Below, one piece after another: positions 48,876 through 58,083 of a stretch of DNA of 62,385 nucleotides. The DNA is from Chromatiaceae bacterium (lineage in GTDB: Bacteria; Pseudomonadota; Gammaproteobacteria; Chromatiales; Chromatiaceae). The DNA lies in assembly GCA_022340805.1 (NCBI GenBank), contig JAJDNF010000095.1, positions 1-62,385 of the forward strand, in the 5' to 3' direction. The notes beneath the pieces were generated by a model. The model was not told the DNA's origin, ran no database searches, and saw nothing but the letters and a program-made list of their open reading frames with translations. A program made the translations under genes and the position numbers. Within the stretch, counting starts at the first letter, position 1. Every line of letters begins with the position of its first letter.

Positions 48876-49374
48876 TTAGTTGTCGGCAACGACAACCTGG
48901 ACCGCCCGGGTCTGCCAATCAAACCCATAGATGCCAAAGCGGTCCTGCACACTGTTGCCGACAGGCGGCAACGAAAAATGATCCAAACCGAACTGCCCGT
49001 CTTGTCCGTCGGTGCGGATTGCGACAGCTCGCAGCGTCCAAACGCCCATCCCATACGGATCAGAACCAAGAGCCCACCAGGCCGAGGCCGCGCACGTCGT
49101 CGCCAACCGTGTCGGCCCATGTGCACGTCGTCGCGATCATCGCGCCCTTCATTCCCGCCGCTGCAGTCGCTGCGACCCGATTCGGGTCGGTCGTCACAGA
49201 GCCACGCCCGGCGAAGTGAGACAATTTGACCCAGCCGCTGTCTCTTTTCGACCCAGCGAGACCGGCGGTGATACCCCGATCCTGCGGCTTTTGTGCGCCG
49301 GATTGCTCTCTGCGGCCCACAGCTACGGGGATTGCCCCGGCTGTCGATATTCGACGCAAGTGCAGGCGAAGCAC
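48876..49374 (-). pseudogene. Possible frameshifted gene relic in a 640-base gap
   Basis: The 48795-49434 gap has no intact gene. On the minus strand, one frame (49374-49060) reads SVTTDPNRVAATAAAGMKG to GDDVRGLGLVGSWF then stops; the next frame continues from the same place with ALGSDPYGMGVWTLRAVAI to VVVADN and a TAA at 48876. A one-base frameshift near 49070-49095 would join them into ~160 residues with plausible beta-strand character. No family is recognised. It may be chance in GC-rich DNA. Confidence 0.3.
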
Positions 49375-49434
49375 TTTTCAGACCAGTGTCGTCCAGCCGC
49401 AGGATCGTTGCCGCCGCGCAGTGCCTGCGCATCC

Positions 49435-49836
49435 TCATGCAACGCACTCGACCGTCAGATCGACCGCTGCCCGCAGCGTATTGGCCGCAATGCAGCCGCG
49501 CTCGGCGATCGTCACCAGTTTCTGCAGCTGATCCGCCGGCTCGCAGCTCGCGCTGACGCGCATGCGTATCGCAGTGTAGCGCTGCGGCGCGTCGGCCAGG
49601 TCGCCCTCGATCTCGGCGCGCGCGTCGTGCAGTTTGACGTCGCGGGCGATGGCCGCGGCGAGCAGATTGCTCATGAAGCAGCCACCAAGGCCCATCAGCA
49701 TGGTCTCGCCACCCATCGGCCCCTTGTTCTGTCCGCCCTTGGCCTCGGGTCGGTCCATGGTCAGGTGGTGGTCGCGCGCCACGCCCTCGGATGACGAGTG
49801 GTCGAGCTGGGTGACAGTCGCATACGCGGTAGGCAT
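49435..49836 (-). CDS. OsmC family protein
   Basis: A 133-aa peroxide-reducing OsmC/Ohr-fold protein. Reactive Cys53 (LGGCFMSNLLAA) and resolving Cys115 (ERGCIAANTL) are both present. OsmC members detoxify organic hydroperoxides with thiol reductants. Start ATG 49836, 29 bases after the HIBADH gene stop, probably the last gene of mmsA-HIBADH-osmC. Confidence 0.88.
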   Translation of the reverse strand: MPTAYATVTQLDHSSSEGVARDHHLTMDRPEAKGGQNKGPMGGETMLMGLGGCFMSNLLAAAIARDVKLHDARAEIEGDLADAPQRYTAIRMRVSASCEPADQLQKLVTIAERGCIAANTLRAAVDLTVECVA

Positions 49837-49865
49837 GGCGTGATTCTCCTGTGTCGAGCGCCCTT

Positions 49866-50750
49866 TCAGACGATCTCGTGATTGGCCAGCAGCTCAAGCG
49901 CCCTGGCCATCGCCGAGTGGTCCAGCCCGGACCAGCCCTGTCCGGCACAGGCATTAAACAGTTCCTGCGCGGTGGCGGTATTGGGCAGGCTGACGCCTAG
50001 CGCGCGCGCGCCCGACAGCGCCAGATTGAGATCCTTCTGATGCAGTTCGATCCGGAACCCCGGATCGAAGGTGCGCTTGATCATGCGCTCGCCATGCACC
50101 TCGAGAATCTTGGAGCCGGCAAAACCGCCCATCAGCGCCTCGCGCACCCGTGCCGGGTCCACCCCTGCCTTGGAGGCAAACAGCAGCGCCTCGGCGACTG
50201 CCTCGATATTCAGCGCGACGATAATCTGGTTGGCGACCTTGCAGGTCTGACCGGCACCGCTGTCGCCGACCAGCGTGATGTTCTTGCCCATCAGTGCGAA
50301 CAGCGGTTTGGCGCGCTCGAACGCGGTCTGCGATCCGCCGACCATGATGGTCAGCGAGGCCGCCTTGGCGCCGACCTCGCCGCCGGAAACCGGTGCGTCC
50401 AGATAGTCGCAGCCGGCGGCATTGATGCGCGCCGCGAAGTCTTTGGTCTCGATCGGTGAGATCGAGCTCATGTCGATCACCAGCTTGCCGGCGCTCAAAC
50501 CTGCCAATACCCCTTCTTCGCCGAACAAGGCATCGGCCACATGCGGCGTGTCGGGGACTATGGTGATGATCACCTCGGCCCGTTCGGCGACCTCGCGCCG
50601 CGAGGCGCAGGCCACCGCGCCGCCGCTGAGCAGTTCCTCGGGTAGCGGCGAGCGGTGCTGGCACAGGTACAGTTGGTGGCCGCCATCCTGCAGGTGTTGC
50701 GCCATGTGGCGGCCCATGATGCCGGTGCCGATAAAGCCGATCTTGCTCAT
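49866..50750 (-). CDS. 2-hydroxy-3-oxopropionate reductase (HIBADH family)
   Basis: Rossmann GFIGTGIMGRHMAQHL, DAPVSGGEVGAK substrate loop, catalytic Lys in KVANQIIVALN, and the GarR/GlxR segment GFRIELHQKDLNLAL, which favours tartronate-semialdehyde reductase over 3-hydroxyisobutyrate dehydrogenase. 294 aa. It lies 31 bases after mmsA, so a semialdehyde could be shared between reductive and oxidative fates. Paralogous to the protein at 41125-42027. Confidence 0.9.
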   Translation of the reverse strand: MSKIGFIGTGIMGRHMAQHLQDGGHQLYLCQHRSPLPEELLSGGAVACASRREVAERAEVIITIVPDTPHVADALFGEEGVLAGLSAGKLVIDMSSISPIETKDFAARINAAGCDYLDAPVSGGEVGAKAASLTIMVGGSQTAFERAKPLFALMGKNITLVGDSGAGQTCKVANQIIVALNIEAVAEALLFASKAGVDPARVREALMGGFAGSKILEVHGERMIKRTFDPGFRIELHQKDLNLALSGARALGVSLPNTATAQELFNACAGQGWSGLDHSAMARALELLANHEIV

Positions 50751-50781
50751 TGTCTCGGATGCCCCGTGTTTCGACGACCGC

Positions 50782-52281
50782 TTACTTCATCGTCGGCATG
50801 TGGAAGTCCGCGCCGGCGCGGATGCCGGTCGGCCAGCGCGAGGTGACGGTCTTCAGCTTGGTATAGAAGTGCACCCCCTCCATGCCATGCATGTGCACAT
50901 CACCGAACAGCGAGCGTTTCCAGCCGCCGAAACTATGGAACGCCATCGGCACCGGGATCGGCACGTTGACCCCGACCATGCCGACCTGCACGCGCGAGGC
51001 GAAGGTGCGTGCGGTATCGCCGTCGCGGGTGAAGATCGCGGTGCCGTTGCCGTATTCGTGCGCATTGACCAGGGCCAACGCGCTGTCGAAGTCCGGCACG
51101 CGCACCACCACCAGGACGGGGCCGAAGATCTCTTCCCGGTAGATCCGCATGTTCGCGGTGACCTCATCGAACAGGCAGCCGCCGAGGTAAAAGCCCTCCG
51201 GATGTCCGGGAACCTCGATACCGCGGCCATCCACCACCAGCTTGGCGCCCTCGCTGACACCGAGGTCCACATAGCCGCGCACCCGCTCGTTGTGCGTGCG
51301 GGTGATAAGGGGCCCCATCTCCGCTTGCGGATCGCTGGCCGGGCCGACCTTGAGTGCTGCGACGCGCGGTGCGAGCCGCTCGATCAACGCGTCGGCGGTG
51401 TCTTCTCCGACCGCCACCGCGACCGAGATGGCCATGCAGCGTTCGCCCGCCGAGCCGTAGGCCGCGCCCATCAGCGCATCGGTCGCCTGTTCCAGGTCGG
51501 CATCCGGCATCACGACCATGTGGTTCTTGGCGCCGCCGAGTGCCTGTACGCGCTTGCCGTGCTCGGTGCCCGTGCGGTAGACATGCTCGGCGACCGCGGT
51601 CGAACCGACGAAGCTCACCGCGGCCACGTCCGGATGGGTCAGAAGGGCGTCGACCGCCTGGTGGTCCCCGTTGAGCACATTGAATACCCCGGGCGGCAGA
51701 CCGGCCTCGCTGAACAGCTGGGCCAGGCGCAGCGCGGTCGATGGGACGCGCTCGGAGGTCTTGAGCACGAAGGTGTTGCCGCATGCGATCGCCATCGGGA
51801 ACATCCACATCGGGACCATCGCCGGGAAGTTGAACGGTGTGATGCCCGCGCACACGCCGACCGGCTGGCGCACCGAATGGCTGTCCACATTGGTGCCGAC
51901 ATTTTCCGAGAAGGTGCCCTTGAGCAGGTGCGGCGCGCCGCAGGCGAACTCGACGACCTCGATGCCGCGCATCAGCGAGCCACGCGCGTCGCTGATCACC
52001 TTGCCATGCTCCGCGGCGATCAGCTCGGCAATCTCGTCGGTATGTCCGTCCAGCAGTTCCTTGAATCGGAAAAGGATGGCCGCGCGGCGCAGCGGCGGGG
52101 TGTCGCGCCATGCCGGGAAGGCCGCAGCGGCGGCCTGAACGGCCGCTTCGGTCTCGGTCGCTGAGGCCAGCGGCACGCGCGCCGCCACTTCGCCGGTGGC
52201 CGGGTTGAACACGTCACCGAAGCGGCCACTGGTGCCGGCCACCAGGGTGCCATTGATGTAATGAGAGAGCGTTTTGCTCAT
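50782..52281 (-). CDS. mmsA: Methylmalonate/malonate-semialdehyde dehydrogenase (CoA-acylating)
   Basis: ALDH-superfamily enzyme converting methylmalonate or malonate semialdehyde with CoA and NAD+ to propionyl- or acetyl-CoA and CO2. Features: [55 protein letters not shown], catalytic Cys282 in AGERCMAI, and [21 protein letters not shown] MmsA ending. 499 aa; GAGGAA before ATG 52281. Valine or beta-alanine/3-hydroxypropionate breakdown are the known contexts. Confidence 0.93.
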   Translation of the reverse strand: MSKTLSHYINGTLVAGTSGRFGDVFNPATGEVAARVPLASATETEAAVQAAAAAFPAWRDTPPLRRAAILFRFKELLDGHTDEIAELIAAEHGKVISDARGSLMRGIEVVEFACGAPHLLKGTFSENVGTNVDSHSVRQPVGVCAGITPFNFPAMVPMWMFPMAIACGNTFVLKTSERVPSTALRLAQLFSEAGLPPGVFNVLNGDHQAVDALLTHPDVAAVSFVGSTAVAEHVYRTGTEHGKRVQALGGAKNHMVVMPDADLEQATDALMGAAYGSAGERCMAISVAVAVGEDTADALIERLAPRVAALKVGPASDPQAEMGPLITRTHNERVRGYVDLGVSEGAKLVVDGRGIEVPGHPEGFYLGGCLFDEVTANMRIYREEIFGPVLVVVRVPDFDSALALVNAHEYGNGTAIFTRDGDTARTFASRVQVGMVGVNVPIPVPMAFHSFGGWKRSLFGDVHMHGMEGVHFYTKLKTVTSRWPTGIRAGADFHMPTMK

Positions 52282-52559
52282 GCAGGATTCCTCTGTCGCG
52301 ATGTGCCGTTCTTTTAACCAAGCTGGGGGCGCAGGCGCGCTTTAATCTTAGGCGGCTTTCGCCTCTGCCTTGGTCCGATGTGGCCAGGGCTGCTGCAATT
52401 CCATTTCACATCGTGCAATAGCTGCGCCGGTCCGCGTCCCGCGCTGCCGGCATCTGCCCCTGGAGCGCAGCAGACAGCGGTCCAGGGTGCGGCTACAGTT
52501 GCCGGATGCGCCGCGCAGCCGCTTAGGCGCCATATCCAACACGAACAGGAGAGGTAGCA

Positions 52560-53057
52560 ATGGCGAAGATTTCCTCCAGGGGCGAAATCGTGGAGACGAG
52601 CGGCGAGCTGCCGGAGCTGGGCAGCAAGGCGCCCGATTTCGCGTTGCGCAAGGCAGACCTCTCCCCGGTCGCGCTTGCCGACTATGCCGGCACGCGTCTG
52701 GTGCTGAACATCTTTCCGAGCATCGATACGCCGACCTGTGCCAAGTCGGTGCGCCAGTTCAACGAACGTGCGGCCGCGCTGCCAAACACCCGGGTGTTGT
52801 GCGTGTCGGCGGACCTGCCGTTCGCGCTCGGTCGATTCTGCGGTGCAGAGGGTATCGACAACGTCGAGACCGCCTCGGTATACCGTTCGCCCGCGTTCGG
52901 CCGGGACTACGGCGTGTACATGGCCGACGGACGACTCGGCGGGCTGCTGGCGCGCGCCGTCGTGGTGGTCGATGAGCACGGCAAGGTGATCCACCGCGAG
53001 CTGGTCCCCGAGATCGCGCAGGAGCCCGACTACGACGCGGTGATCGCGGCACTGTAG
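52560..53057 (+). CDS. tpx: Thiol peroxidase (Tpx)
   Basis: Atypical 2-Cys peroxiredoxin, 165 aa, reducing lipid and alkyl hydroperoxides with thioredoxin. Peroxidatic Cys60 (DTPTCAKSVRQFN) and resolving Cys94 (GRFCGAEG) align with E. coli Cys61/Cys95. AGGAGAGG precedes ATG 52560. The 278 bases upstream, divergent from mmsA, should hold both promoters; none is clear. The stop lies 8 bases from that of the convergent old yellow enzyme gene. Confidence 0.96.
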   Translation: MAKISSRGEIVETSGELPELGSKAPDFALRKADLSPVALADYAGTRLVLNIFPSIDTPTCAKSVRQFNERAAALPNTRVLCVSADLPFALGRFCGAEGIDNVETASVYRSPAFGRDYGVYMADGRLGGLLARAVVVVDEHGKVIHRELVPEIAQEPDYDAVIAAL

Positions 53058-53065
53058 CGTGCTGT

Positions 53066-54202
53066 TCACGGTTGTCGCTCAGGGTTTGCCGGGGCGGTGA
53101 TCGGCGACCCGTCTGCGCGCTGACGTGGTCGACACCTCAGGTACTGGTTGGGGTAGCGCACCTCAGCACCCAGGTCTGCGGCCGCGTGCCAGGCCCAACG
53201 TGGGTCGTACAACATGCCCCTGGCGAGCGCGACCAGGTCGGCCTTGCCCTCGGCCAGGATCGACTCGGCCTGCAGGGCCTCGGTGATCATCCCGACCGTC
53301 ACGATCGTCAGCGACGTGTTGGCCTTGATCTCTGCGCCAAACGGCACCTGATACCCCGGGCTGTCGGGAACCTGCTGCAGCGGGCTCAACCCGCCAGACG
53401 ACACGTCGAGCCAGTCGCAGCCACGGGCCTCGAGTGCGCGCGCGAACGCCAGGCTCTGGGCCATGTCCCAGCCGCCATCGATCCAGTCGGTCGCCGATAG
53501 CCTCACCCCCAACGGTCGGTCGTCCGGCCAGACCGCACGCACCGCGTCGAACACCGCCAGCGGAAAGCGCATGCGGTTTTCCAGCGAACCTCCGTAGGCA
53601 TCGTCGCGCCGGTTGCTGAGCGGCGACAGAAACTGGTGCAGCAGGTAGCCGTGCGCCGCATGCAGCTCGATCGCGTCGAAGCCGATGCGCTGTGCACGTT
53701 GCGCGGCCGCGGCGAAGTCTCGGACCAGGCCCTCGATCTCGGCCGTGCTGAGTGCGCGCGGCACCAGGTCGTCGGCCGAGGCCGGGATCGCGCTCGGCCC
53801 GACGGTCGGCCAGCCGCCGGCGCCGGGCCGCAGCGGCTCGCGGCCCTCCCATGGCGGCCGGGTCGAGGCCTTGCGCCCCGCATGGGCGAGCTGCACGGCC
53901 AGCGCGGACGCGGTGTGCAATCTGCAAAAGTCGATGACGCGTTTCAGCGCCGCCTCGCAGGCGTCGTCGTACAGGCCCAGGCAATGCGGCGTGATCCGAC
54001 CCTCCGCGACTACGTTGGTCATCTCCACGATCAGCATCCCGTTTCCCCCTACCGCGAGACTGCCGAGGTGCATCAGGTGCCAGTCCTGGGCGCAGCCATT
54101 GACCGCGGAGTACTGGCACATCGGCGAGACCACGATGCGGTTCGGCAGCGTGACGCCACGCAGCTTCAGGGGCCGAAACAGGTGGGGCGGTTGTTGGGTC
54201 AT
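53066..54202 (-). CDS. NADH:flavin oxidoreductase, old yellow enzyme (YqjM/XenA type)
   Basis: FMN TIM-barrel ene-reductase, 378 aa. SPMCQYSA with Cys29 that tunes FMN, QLAHAGRKAS, ELHAAHGYLLHQFLSPLSNRR (HxxH substrate pair) and DDAYGGSLENRMRF are hallmark segments of the thermophilic-like OYE class. Reduces activated alkenes and electrophiles. Divergent from the GntR gene. Promoter likely within 54203-54312, an AT-rich stretch. Confidence 0.92.
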   Translation of the reverse strand: MTQQPPHLFRPLKLRGVTLPNRIVVSPMCQYSAVNGCAQDWHLMHLGSLAVGGNGMLIVEMTNVVAEGRITPHCLGLYDDACEAALKRVIDFCRLHTASALAVQLAHAGRKASTRPPWEGREPLRPGAGGWPTVGPSAIPASADDLVPRALSTAEIEGLVRDFAAAAQRAQRIGFDAIELHAAHGYLLHQFLSPLSNRRDDAYGGSLENRMRFPLAVFDAVRAVWPDDRPLGVRLSATDWIDGGWDMAQSLAFARALEARGCDWLDVSSGGLSPLQQVPDSPGYQVPFGAEIKANTSLTIVTVGMITEALQAESILAEGKADLVALARGMLYDPRWAWHAAADLGAEVRYPNQYLRCRPRQRADGSPITAPANPERQP

Positions 54203-54312
54203 CCGGCTCGGACTCGCTGTCTCGTGGTGCGCAGGGGCGGAATACCCTGTGGTGCGCCGTGGTTATTTTGCATTTGTAATTATGAATTATTTTGGTCTAG
54301 GCTCAAGCCCAG

Positions 54313-54996
54313 ATGTTCTGGAACCCGAGGCGCATGGGCACCCCGATCGAACAAAAGCCCCTCTACCTGGAGGTCGCGGACCGGCTCCGCGAACGCATCT
54401 ACTCGCAGGCGCTCAGGCCTGGCGACTGGATCGACGAGAAGGTGGTGTGCGAGGAGCTGGGGATCAGCCGCACCCCGCTGCGCGAGGCGCTGAAGGTGCT
54501 GCACTCGGAATCCCTGGTCGAGCTGGTGCCGCGACGCGGCTGTTATGTAAAGACCCTGGACGGCGATGGGCTGCAGGAGCTTTTCCCGGTCATGGCCTCG
54601 CTCGAGGGACTGTGTGCCCGGCTGGCGGTGCAGCACTGCACGCCGCAGCAGTTACGCGAGTTGGAGCGCATGCACGCACAGCTGGAGAAGGCCGCCGCGA
54701 GCGGCAATGTGAACAGTTACTTCGATGAGAACCATGTGTTCCATCGCGCCGTGCAGGAACTGTCCGGCAACCGCTGGCTGCAGCGCATTACCAGCGATCT
54801 GCGCGGTGTGCTGCAGCTGGCGCGGCACAGGCAGCTGACGCTGCCGGGACGGCTGCAGCAATCGCTCGCCGAACATCGCGAGATCATGGAGGCCTTTCGT
54901 CGGCAGGATCCGATAGCGGCCCAGCAGGCAATGGAGCGGCATCTGTGCCAGCAGCAGGAGGCGCTGCAGAACCCCAAACCAAACCCGGCCCGATGA
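54313..54996 (+). CDS. GntR-family regulator (FadR/FCD type), probable malonate operon regulator
   Basis: Winged helix (PLYLEVADRLRERIYSQ to GISRTPLREALKVLHSESLVELVPRRG) followed by an all-helical FCD ligand domain (SLEGLCARLAV; FHRAVQELSGN; HREIMEAFRRQD) with His residues that in relatives hold a metal and carboxylate. 227 aa; a second ATG at 54334 is possible. It heads the plus-strand malonate gene run, like MatR of rhizobia, and so probably senses malonate or malonyl-CoA. No palindromic operator was certain in the flanks. Confidence 0.87.
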   Translation: MFWNPRRMGTPIEQKPLYLEVADRLRERIYSQALRPGDWIDEKVVCEELGISRTPLREALKVLHSESLVELVPRRGCYVKTLDGDGLQELFPVMASLEGLCARLAVQHCTPQQLRELERMHAQLEKAAASGNVNSYFDENHVFHRAVQELSGNRWLQRITSDLRGVLQLARHRQLTLPGRLQQSLAEHREIMEAFRRQDPIAAQQAMERHLCQQQEALQNPKPNPAR

Positions 54997-55083
54997 TCCC
55001 ACGTACGCGGTGGTTTCGCGCCGTCGCTGCTCGAACGTGGCTGTGATGCGGGTGTTTCAGCAAAAAAAGACTGGAGGAGAGAC

Positions 55084-56091
55084 ATGAAGATCGATCAGAG
55101 AGTCCGCCCCTTGATGGCGGCAGTACTTGGCGTGGCCATGACGTTCGGCGCCGCACAGGCCGCCGATATCCAACTCAAGGCCTCGCATCAGTGGCCCGGC
55201 GGCAAGGGCGATGTGCGCGACGAGATGGTGCAGCTCATCGCCCGTCACATGCAGGAGGCCAAGACCGGTGTCGAGATCCAGATCTACCCGGGTGCCTCGC
55301 TGTTCAAGCCGAAGGAGCAGTGGGGAGCGATCACCAAAGGCAAGCTGGACATCACTGCATTTCCGCTGTCCTACGCCGGCGGCCGCCATGCGGAATTCAA
55401 CCTCACGCTGATGCCCGGCCTGGTGAAGAGCCATGACCACGCCCGGCGCCTGAACAAGTCCGAGTTCATGCAGCGCATCAAGAAGATCATGGACGAGCAG
55501 GGCGTGATGGTCCTCGCCGACACCTGGCTGGCAGGCGGCTTCGTATCGACCAAGCAATGCATCCTGGTGCCGGACGATGTCAAGGGCATGAAATTCCGCG
55601 CCGCGGGTAAGGCCTTCGAGCAGATGCTGCAGGCCGCCGGCGCCTCGATCACCTCGATGCCGTCATCGGAGATCTATTCCGGACTCCAGACCGGCGTGCT
55701 GGACGGCGCCCTCACCTCGTCATCGTCGCTGGTCTCTTACCGCATCTATGAGCAGGTGAAATGCCTGACCGCGCCTGGCGAAAACGCGTTGTGGGTGATG
55801 TACGAGCCGATCCTGATGTCCAAGTCGAGCTTCGCAAAGCTGAGCGCAGAGCAGCAGGCAGAACTGATGAAGGCGGGCGAGATGGCCGAGGAATACGCCT
55901 ACAAGGCCTCGGTGGAGGCAGACAAGAAGCTGGTGGAGGCGTACAAGAATGCCGGCGTGCAGGTGGTTGAGATGAGCGCCGAGCAGGCGGCGATGTGGCG
56001 CAAGATCGCCGATGTGTCCAGCTACAAGGCATTTGCCGATGATGTGAAAGGCGGCAAGGAGCTGCTCGATATGGCCTTGAGCGTGGACTGA
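55084..56091 (+). CDS. TRAP substrate-binding protein (DctP), probable malonate binder
   Basis: 335 aa with a Sec signal peptide (cleavage after AQA). DctP features: LKASHQWPGGKGDVRDEMVQLIA, GASLFKPKEQWGAITKG, MKFRAAGKAFEQML with the Arg that fixes a carboxylate, and GLQTGVLDGALTSSSS. AGGAGAG precedes ATG 55084. First transporter gene after the regulator. A dicarboxylate substrate fits family and context; malonate is inferred from the downstream enzymes. Confidence 0.9.
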   Translation: MKIDQRVRPLMAAVLGVAMTFGAAQAADIQLKASHQWPGGKGDVRDEMVQLIARHMQEAKTGVEIQIYPGASLFKPKEQWGAITKGKLDITAFPLSYAGGRHAEFNLTLMPGLVKSHDHARRLNKSEFMQRIKKIMDEQGVMVLADTWLAGGFVSTKQCILVPDDVKGMKFRAAGKAFEQMLQAAGASITSMPSSEIYSGLQTGVLDGALTSSSSLVSYRIYEQVKCLTAPGENALWVMYEPILMSKSSFAKLSAEQQAELMKAGEMAEEYAYKASVEADKKLVEAYKNAGVQVVEMSAEQAAMWRKIADVSSYKAFADDVKGGKELLDMALSVD

Positions 56092-56101
56092 CGCGCGGCG
56101 T

Positions 56102-56158
56102 GCGGAGCGGTCTGCTCCGCATCTGCGCCTGGGGCGACGGTCACGATGACCGTCGCCC
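56102..56158 (+). other. Two strong intercistronic hairpins between dctP and dctQ
   Basis: Hairpin 1: GCGGAGC / GCTCCGC (56102-56120). Hairpin 2: GGGCGACGGTCA / TGACCGTCGCCC with a three-base CGA loop (56132-56158). Neither is followed by a T run, so they are more likely 3' stabilisers that leave more dctP than dctQM mRNA, as expected for an abundant binding protein. Attenuation is the alternative. Confidence 0.65.
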
Positions 56159-56198
56159 GGTCTGATCCACTCTCAAGCCGACCAGTCTCGGGGGGTTC

Positions 56199-56726
56199 AT
56201 GATGGGCACCTTCATCCTGCTGACCGACCGACTTTCGCGCCTGCTCGGGGTGGTGTCAGCGGCGCTATTGGTGACCGCCGTAGCCATCGTCTGTCAGATG
56301 GTCTTCGTGCGTTACGTGCTCGGTGAGTCGACCTATTGGCAGACCGAGCTGGTCACCTACGCGCTGATCGCATCGACCTTTCTCGGCGCACCGTATGTGC
56401 TTCTGACCCGCGGGCACGTCAATGTCGAGCTGGTGCCGCTGGCGGTAGGCCCGCGCAGCCGATTCATGCTGGCGCTGATCGCGTACGGAATGTCGGCGAT
56501 CCTGTGCGGCGTGCTCGCCTACTACAGCATCCTGTTCTGGTACGAGGCATGGGAGGGGAACTGGGATTCCGACACCATCTGGGCGCCCAAGCTGTGGAAG
56601 GTCTATCTGGCCATGCCGGTCGGCTTCATCGCGATCAGCCTGCAGTACGTGGCCGACCTGTGTTGCCTGCTCAGCGGTCGTGAGCCGCCGTTCGGCATCG
56701 CGGACGTGAATGCGGAGGCCGCCTGA
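56199..56726 (+). CDS. TRAP transporter small permease (DctQ)
   Basis: 175 aa, four hydrophobic segments at about 12-34, 47-66, 85-108 and 127-150, with VRYVLGESTYWQTELVTYAL and TRGHVNVELV typical of DctQ. Start MMG at 56199 or the next codon. The stop overlaps the dctM start (ATGA). Confidence 0.91.
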   Translation: MMGTFILLTDRLSRLLGVVSAALLVTAVAIVCQMVFVRYVLGESTYWQTELVTYALIASTFLGAPYVLLTRGHVNVELVPLAVGPRSRFMLALIAYGMSAILCGVLAYYSILFWYEAWEGNWDSDTIWAPKLWKVYLAMPVGFIAISLQYVADLCCLLSGREPPFGIADVNAEAA

Positions 56727-58042
56727 TGGACCCGTTGCTGCTCGGTCTGCTGGCCGCCGTCGCACTGATCCTGCTATTGCTCATCGGAATGCCGGTCGCG
56801 TTCGCGCTGGGCGCTACCGCGATCGCGTTCCTGTTCTTCCAGGATGGCGTGGGTGCGTTCGAGGTTGCCGCGGACACGCTGTTCGGTGCGCTCAACGAAT
56901 TCACCCTGCTGTCGATACCGATGTTCCTGCTGATGGGTTCGGCGATCGCCGCGTCGCGCGCCGGCTCGGATCTGTACGAGGCGCTGGACCGTTGGCTGTA
57001 CCGGGTGCCGGGTGGCCTGCTGATCTCCAACATCGGCGCCTGCGGCCTGTTTGCCGCGCTGACCGGTTCGTCGCCGGCGACCTGTGCAGCGATTGGCAAG
57101 ATGGGCATCCCGGAGATGCGCCAGCGAGGCTACCCGGCAAGTCTGGCGACCGGTGCGATCGCGGCCGGCGGCACCCTGGGTATCCTGATCCCGCCCTCGA
57201 TCACGATGATCGTGTACGGCATCGCCACCGAGACCTCGATCGGCCGGTTGTTCATGGCCGGCCTGCTGCCCGGGGTCATGCTGATGCTGCTGTTCATGCT
57301 CTGGTCCTGGTTCTACGCCTATAGCAAGGGCTATCGCTTCACCGAGGATGACAAGCATTTCACGCTGCGTGACAAGCTCGTGATCCTGCCCAAGATCCTG
57401 CCGTTCCTGCTGTTGATCGTGCTGGTGCTGTGGGCGCTGTACGGCGGTATCGCGACGCCGTCCGAGGCCTCAGGTGTCGGCGCGATGGTGTGCATCGTTC
57501 TGGTGATGGTGATCTACCGCGTCTGGCGGCCGGCAAGGCTTTGGGAGATCGTCAGCGGTGCCACGCGCGAGTCGGTGATGCTGATGATGATCATCGGCAT
57601 GGCCGGCCTGTTCAGCTACATGATGTCGAGCCTGTACATCACCCAGGGCATCGCTGAGTGGATCGCGGGACTCGACGTGAACAAATGGGTGCTGCTGTTC
57701 TACGTCAACATCTTCCTGCTGGTCGCCGGTTTCTTCCTGCCGCCGGTCGCGGTGATCCTGATGACCGCGCCAACCATCGTCCCGATCATCACCCAGGCCG
57801 GCTTCGATCCAATCTGGTTCGGGGTGATCCTGACCCTGAACATGGAGATCGGCCTGATCACGCCGCCGGTCGGGCTGAACCTGTACGTGATCAACGGCAT
57901 CGTCAAGGACGTCGACCTGAAGACGGTCTTGTGGGGCGCGCTGCCGTTCATGCTGTGCATGGTGCTCGGCATCTTCCTGATCACCGTGTTTCCGCAGATC
58001 GCGACCTGGCTGCCCGATTACCTGATGGGCGAGGCGCGCTGA
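56726..58042 (+). CDS. TRAP transporter large permease (DctM)
   Basis: 438 aa, about 12 spans: GMPVAFALGATAIAF, GSSPATCAAIGKMG, GGTLGILIPPSITMIVYG, YGGIATPSEASGVGAMV and MEIGLITPPVGLNLYV. Normal size for DctM, unlike the larger paralogue at 45468. Completes a full DctPQM set for Na+-driven uptake. Confidence 0.94.
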   Translation: MDPLLLGLLAAVALILLLLIGMPVAFALGATAIAFLFFQDGVGAFEVAADTLFGALNEFTLLSIPMFLLMGSAIAASRAGSDLYEALDRWLYRVPGGLLISNIGACGLFAALTGSSPATCAAIGKMGIPEMRQRGYPASLATGAIAAGGTLGILIPPSITMIVYGIATETSIGRLFMAGLLPGVMLMLLFMLWSWFYAYSKGYRFTEDDKHFTLRDKLVILPKILPFLLLIVLVLWALYGGIATPSEASGVGAMVCIVLVMVIYRVWRPARLWEIVSGATRESVMLMMIIGMAGLFSYMMSSLYITQGIAEWIAGLDVNKWVLLFYVNIFLLVAGFFLPPVAVILMTAPTIVPIITQAGFDPIWFGVILTLNMEIGLITPPVGLNLYVINGIVKDVDLKTVLWGALPFMLCMVLGIFLITVFPQIATWLPDYLMGEAR

Positions 58043-58083
58043 GGAACCGAGATGCGCAATGAGTTCTCCAGCTGGGGTGTGCA

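Noticed and set aside
50422..52164. 580-codon plus frame opposite mmsA and the HIBADH gene
   Set aside because: Antisense of two motif-complete genes.
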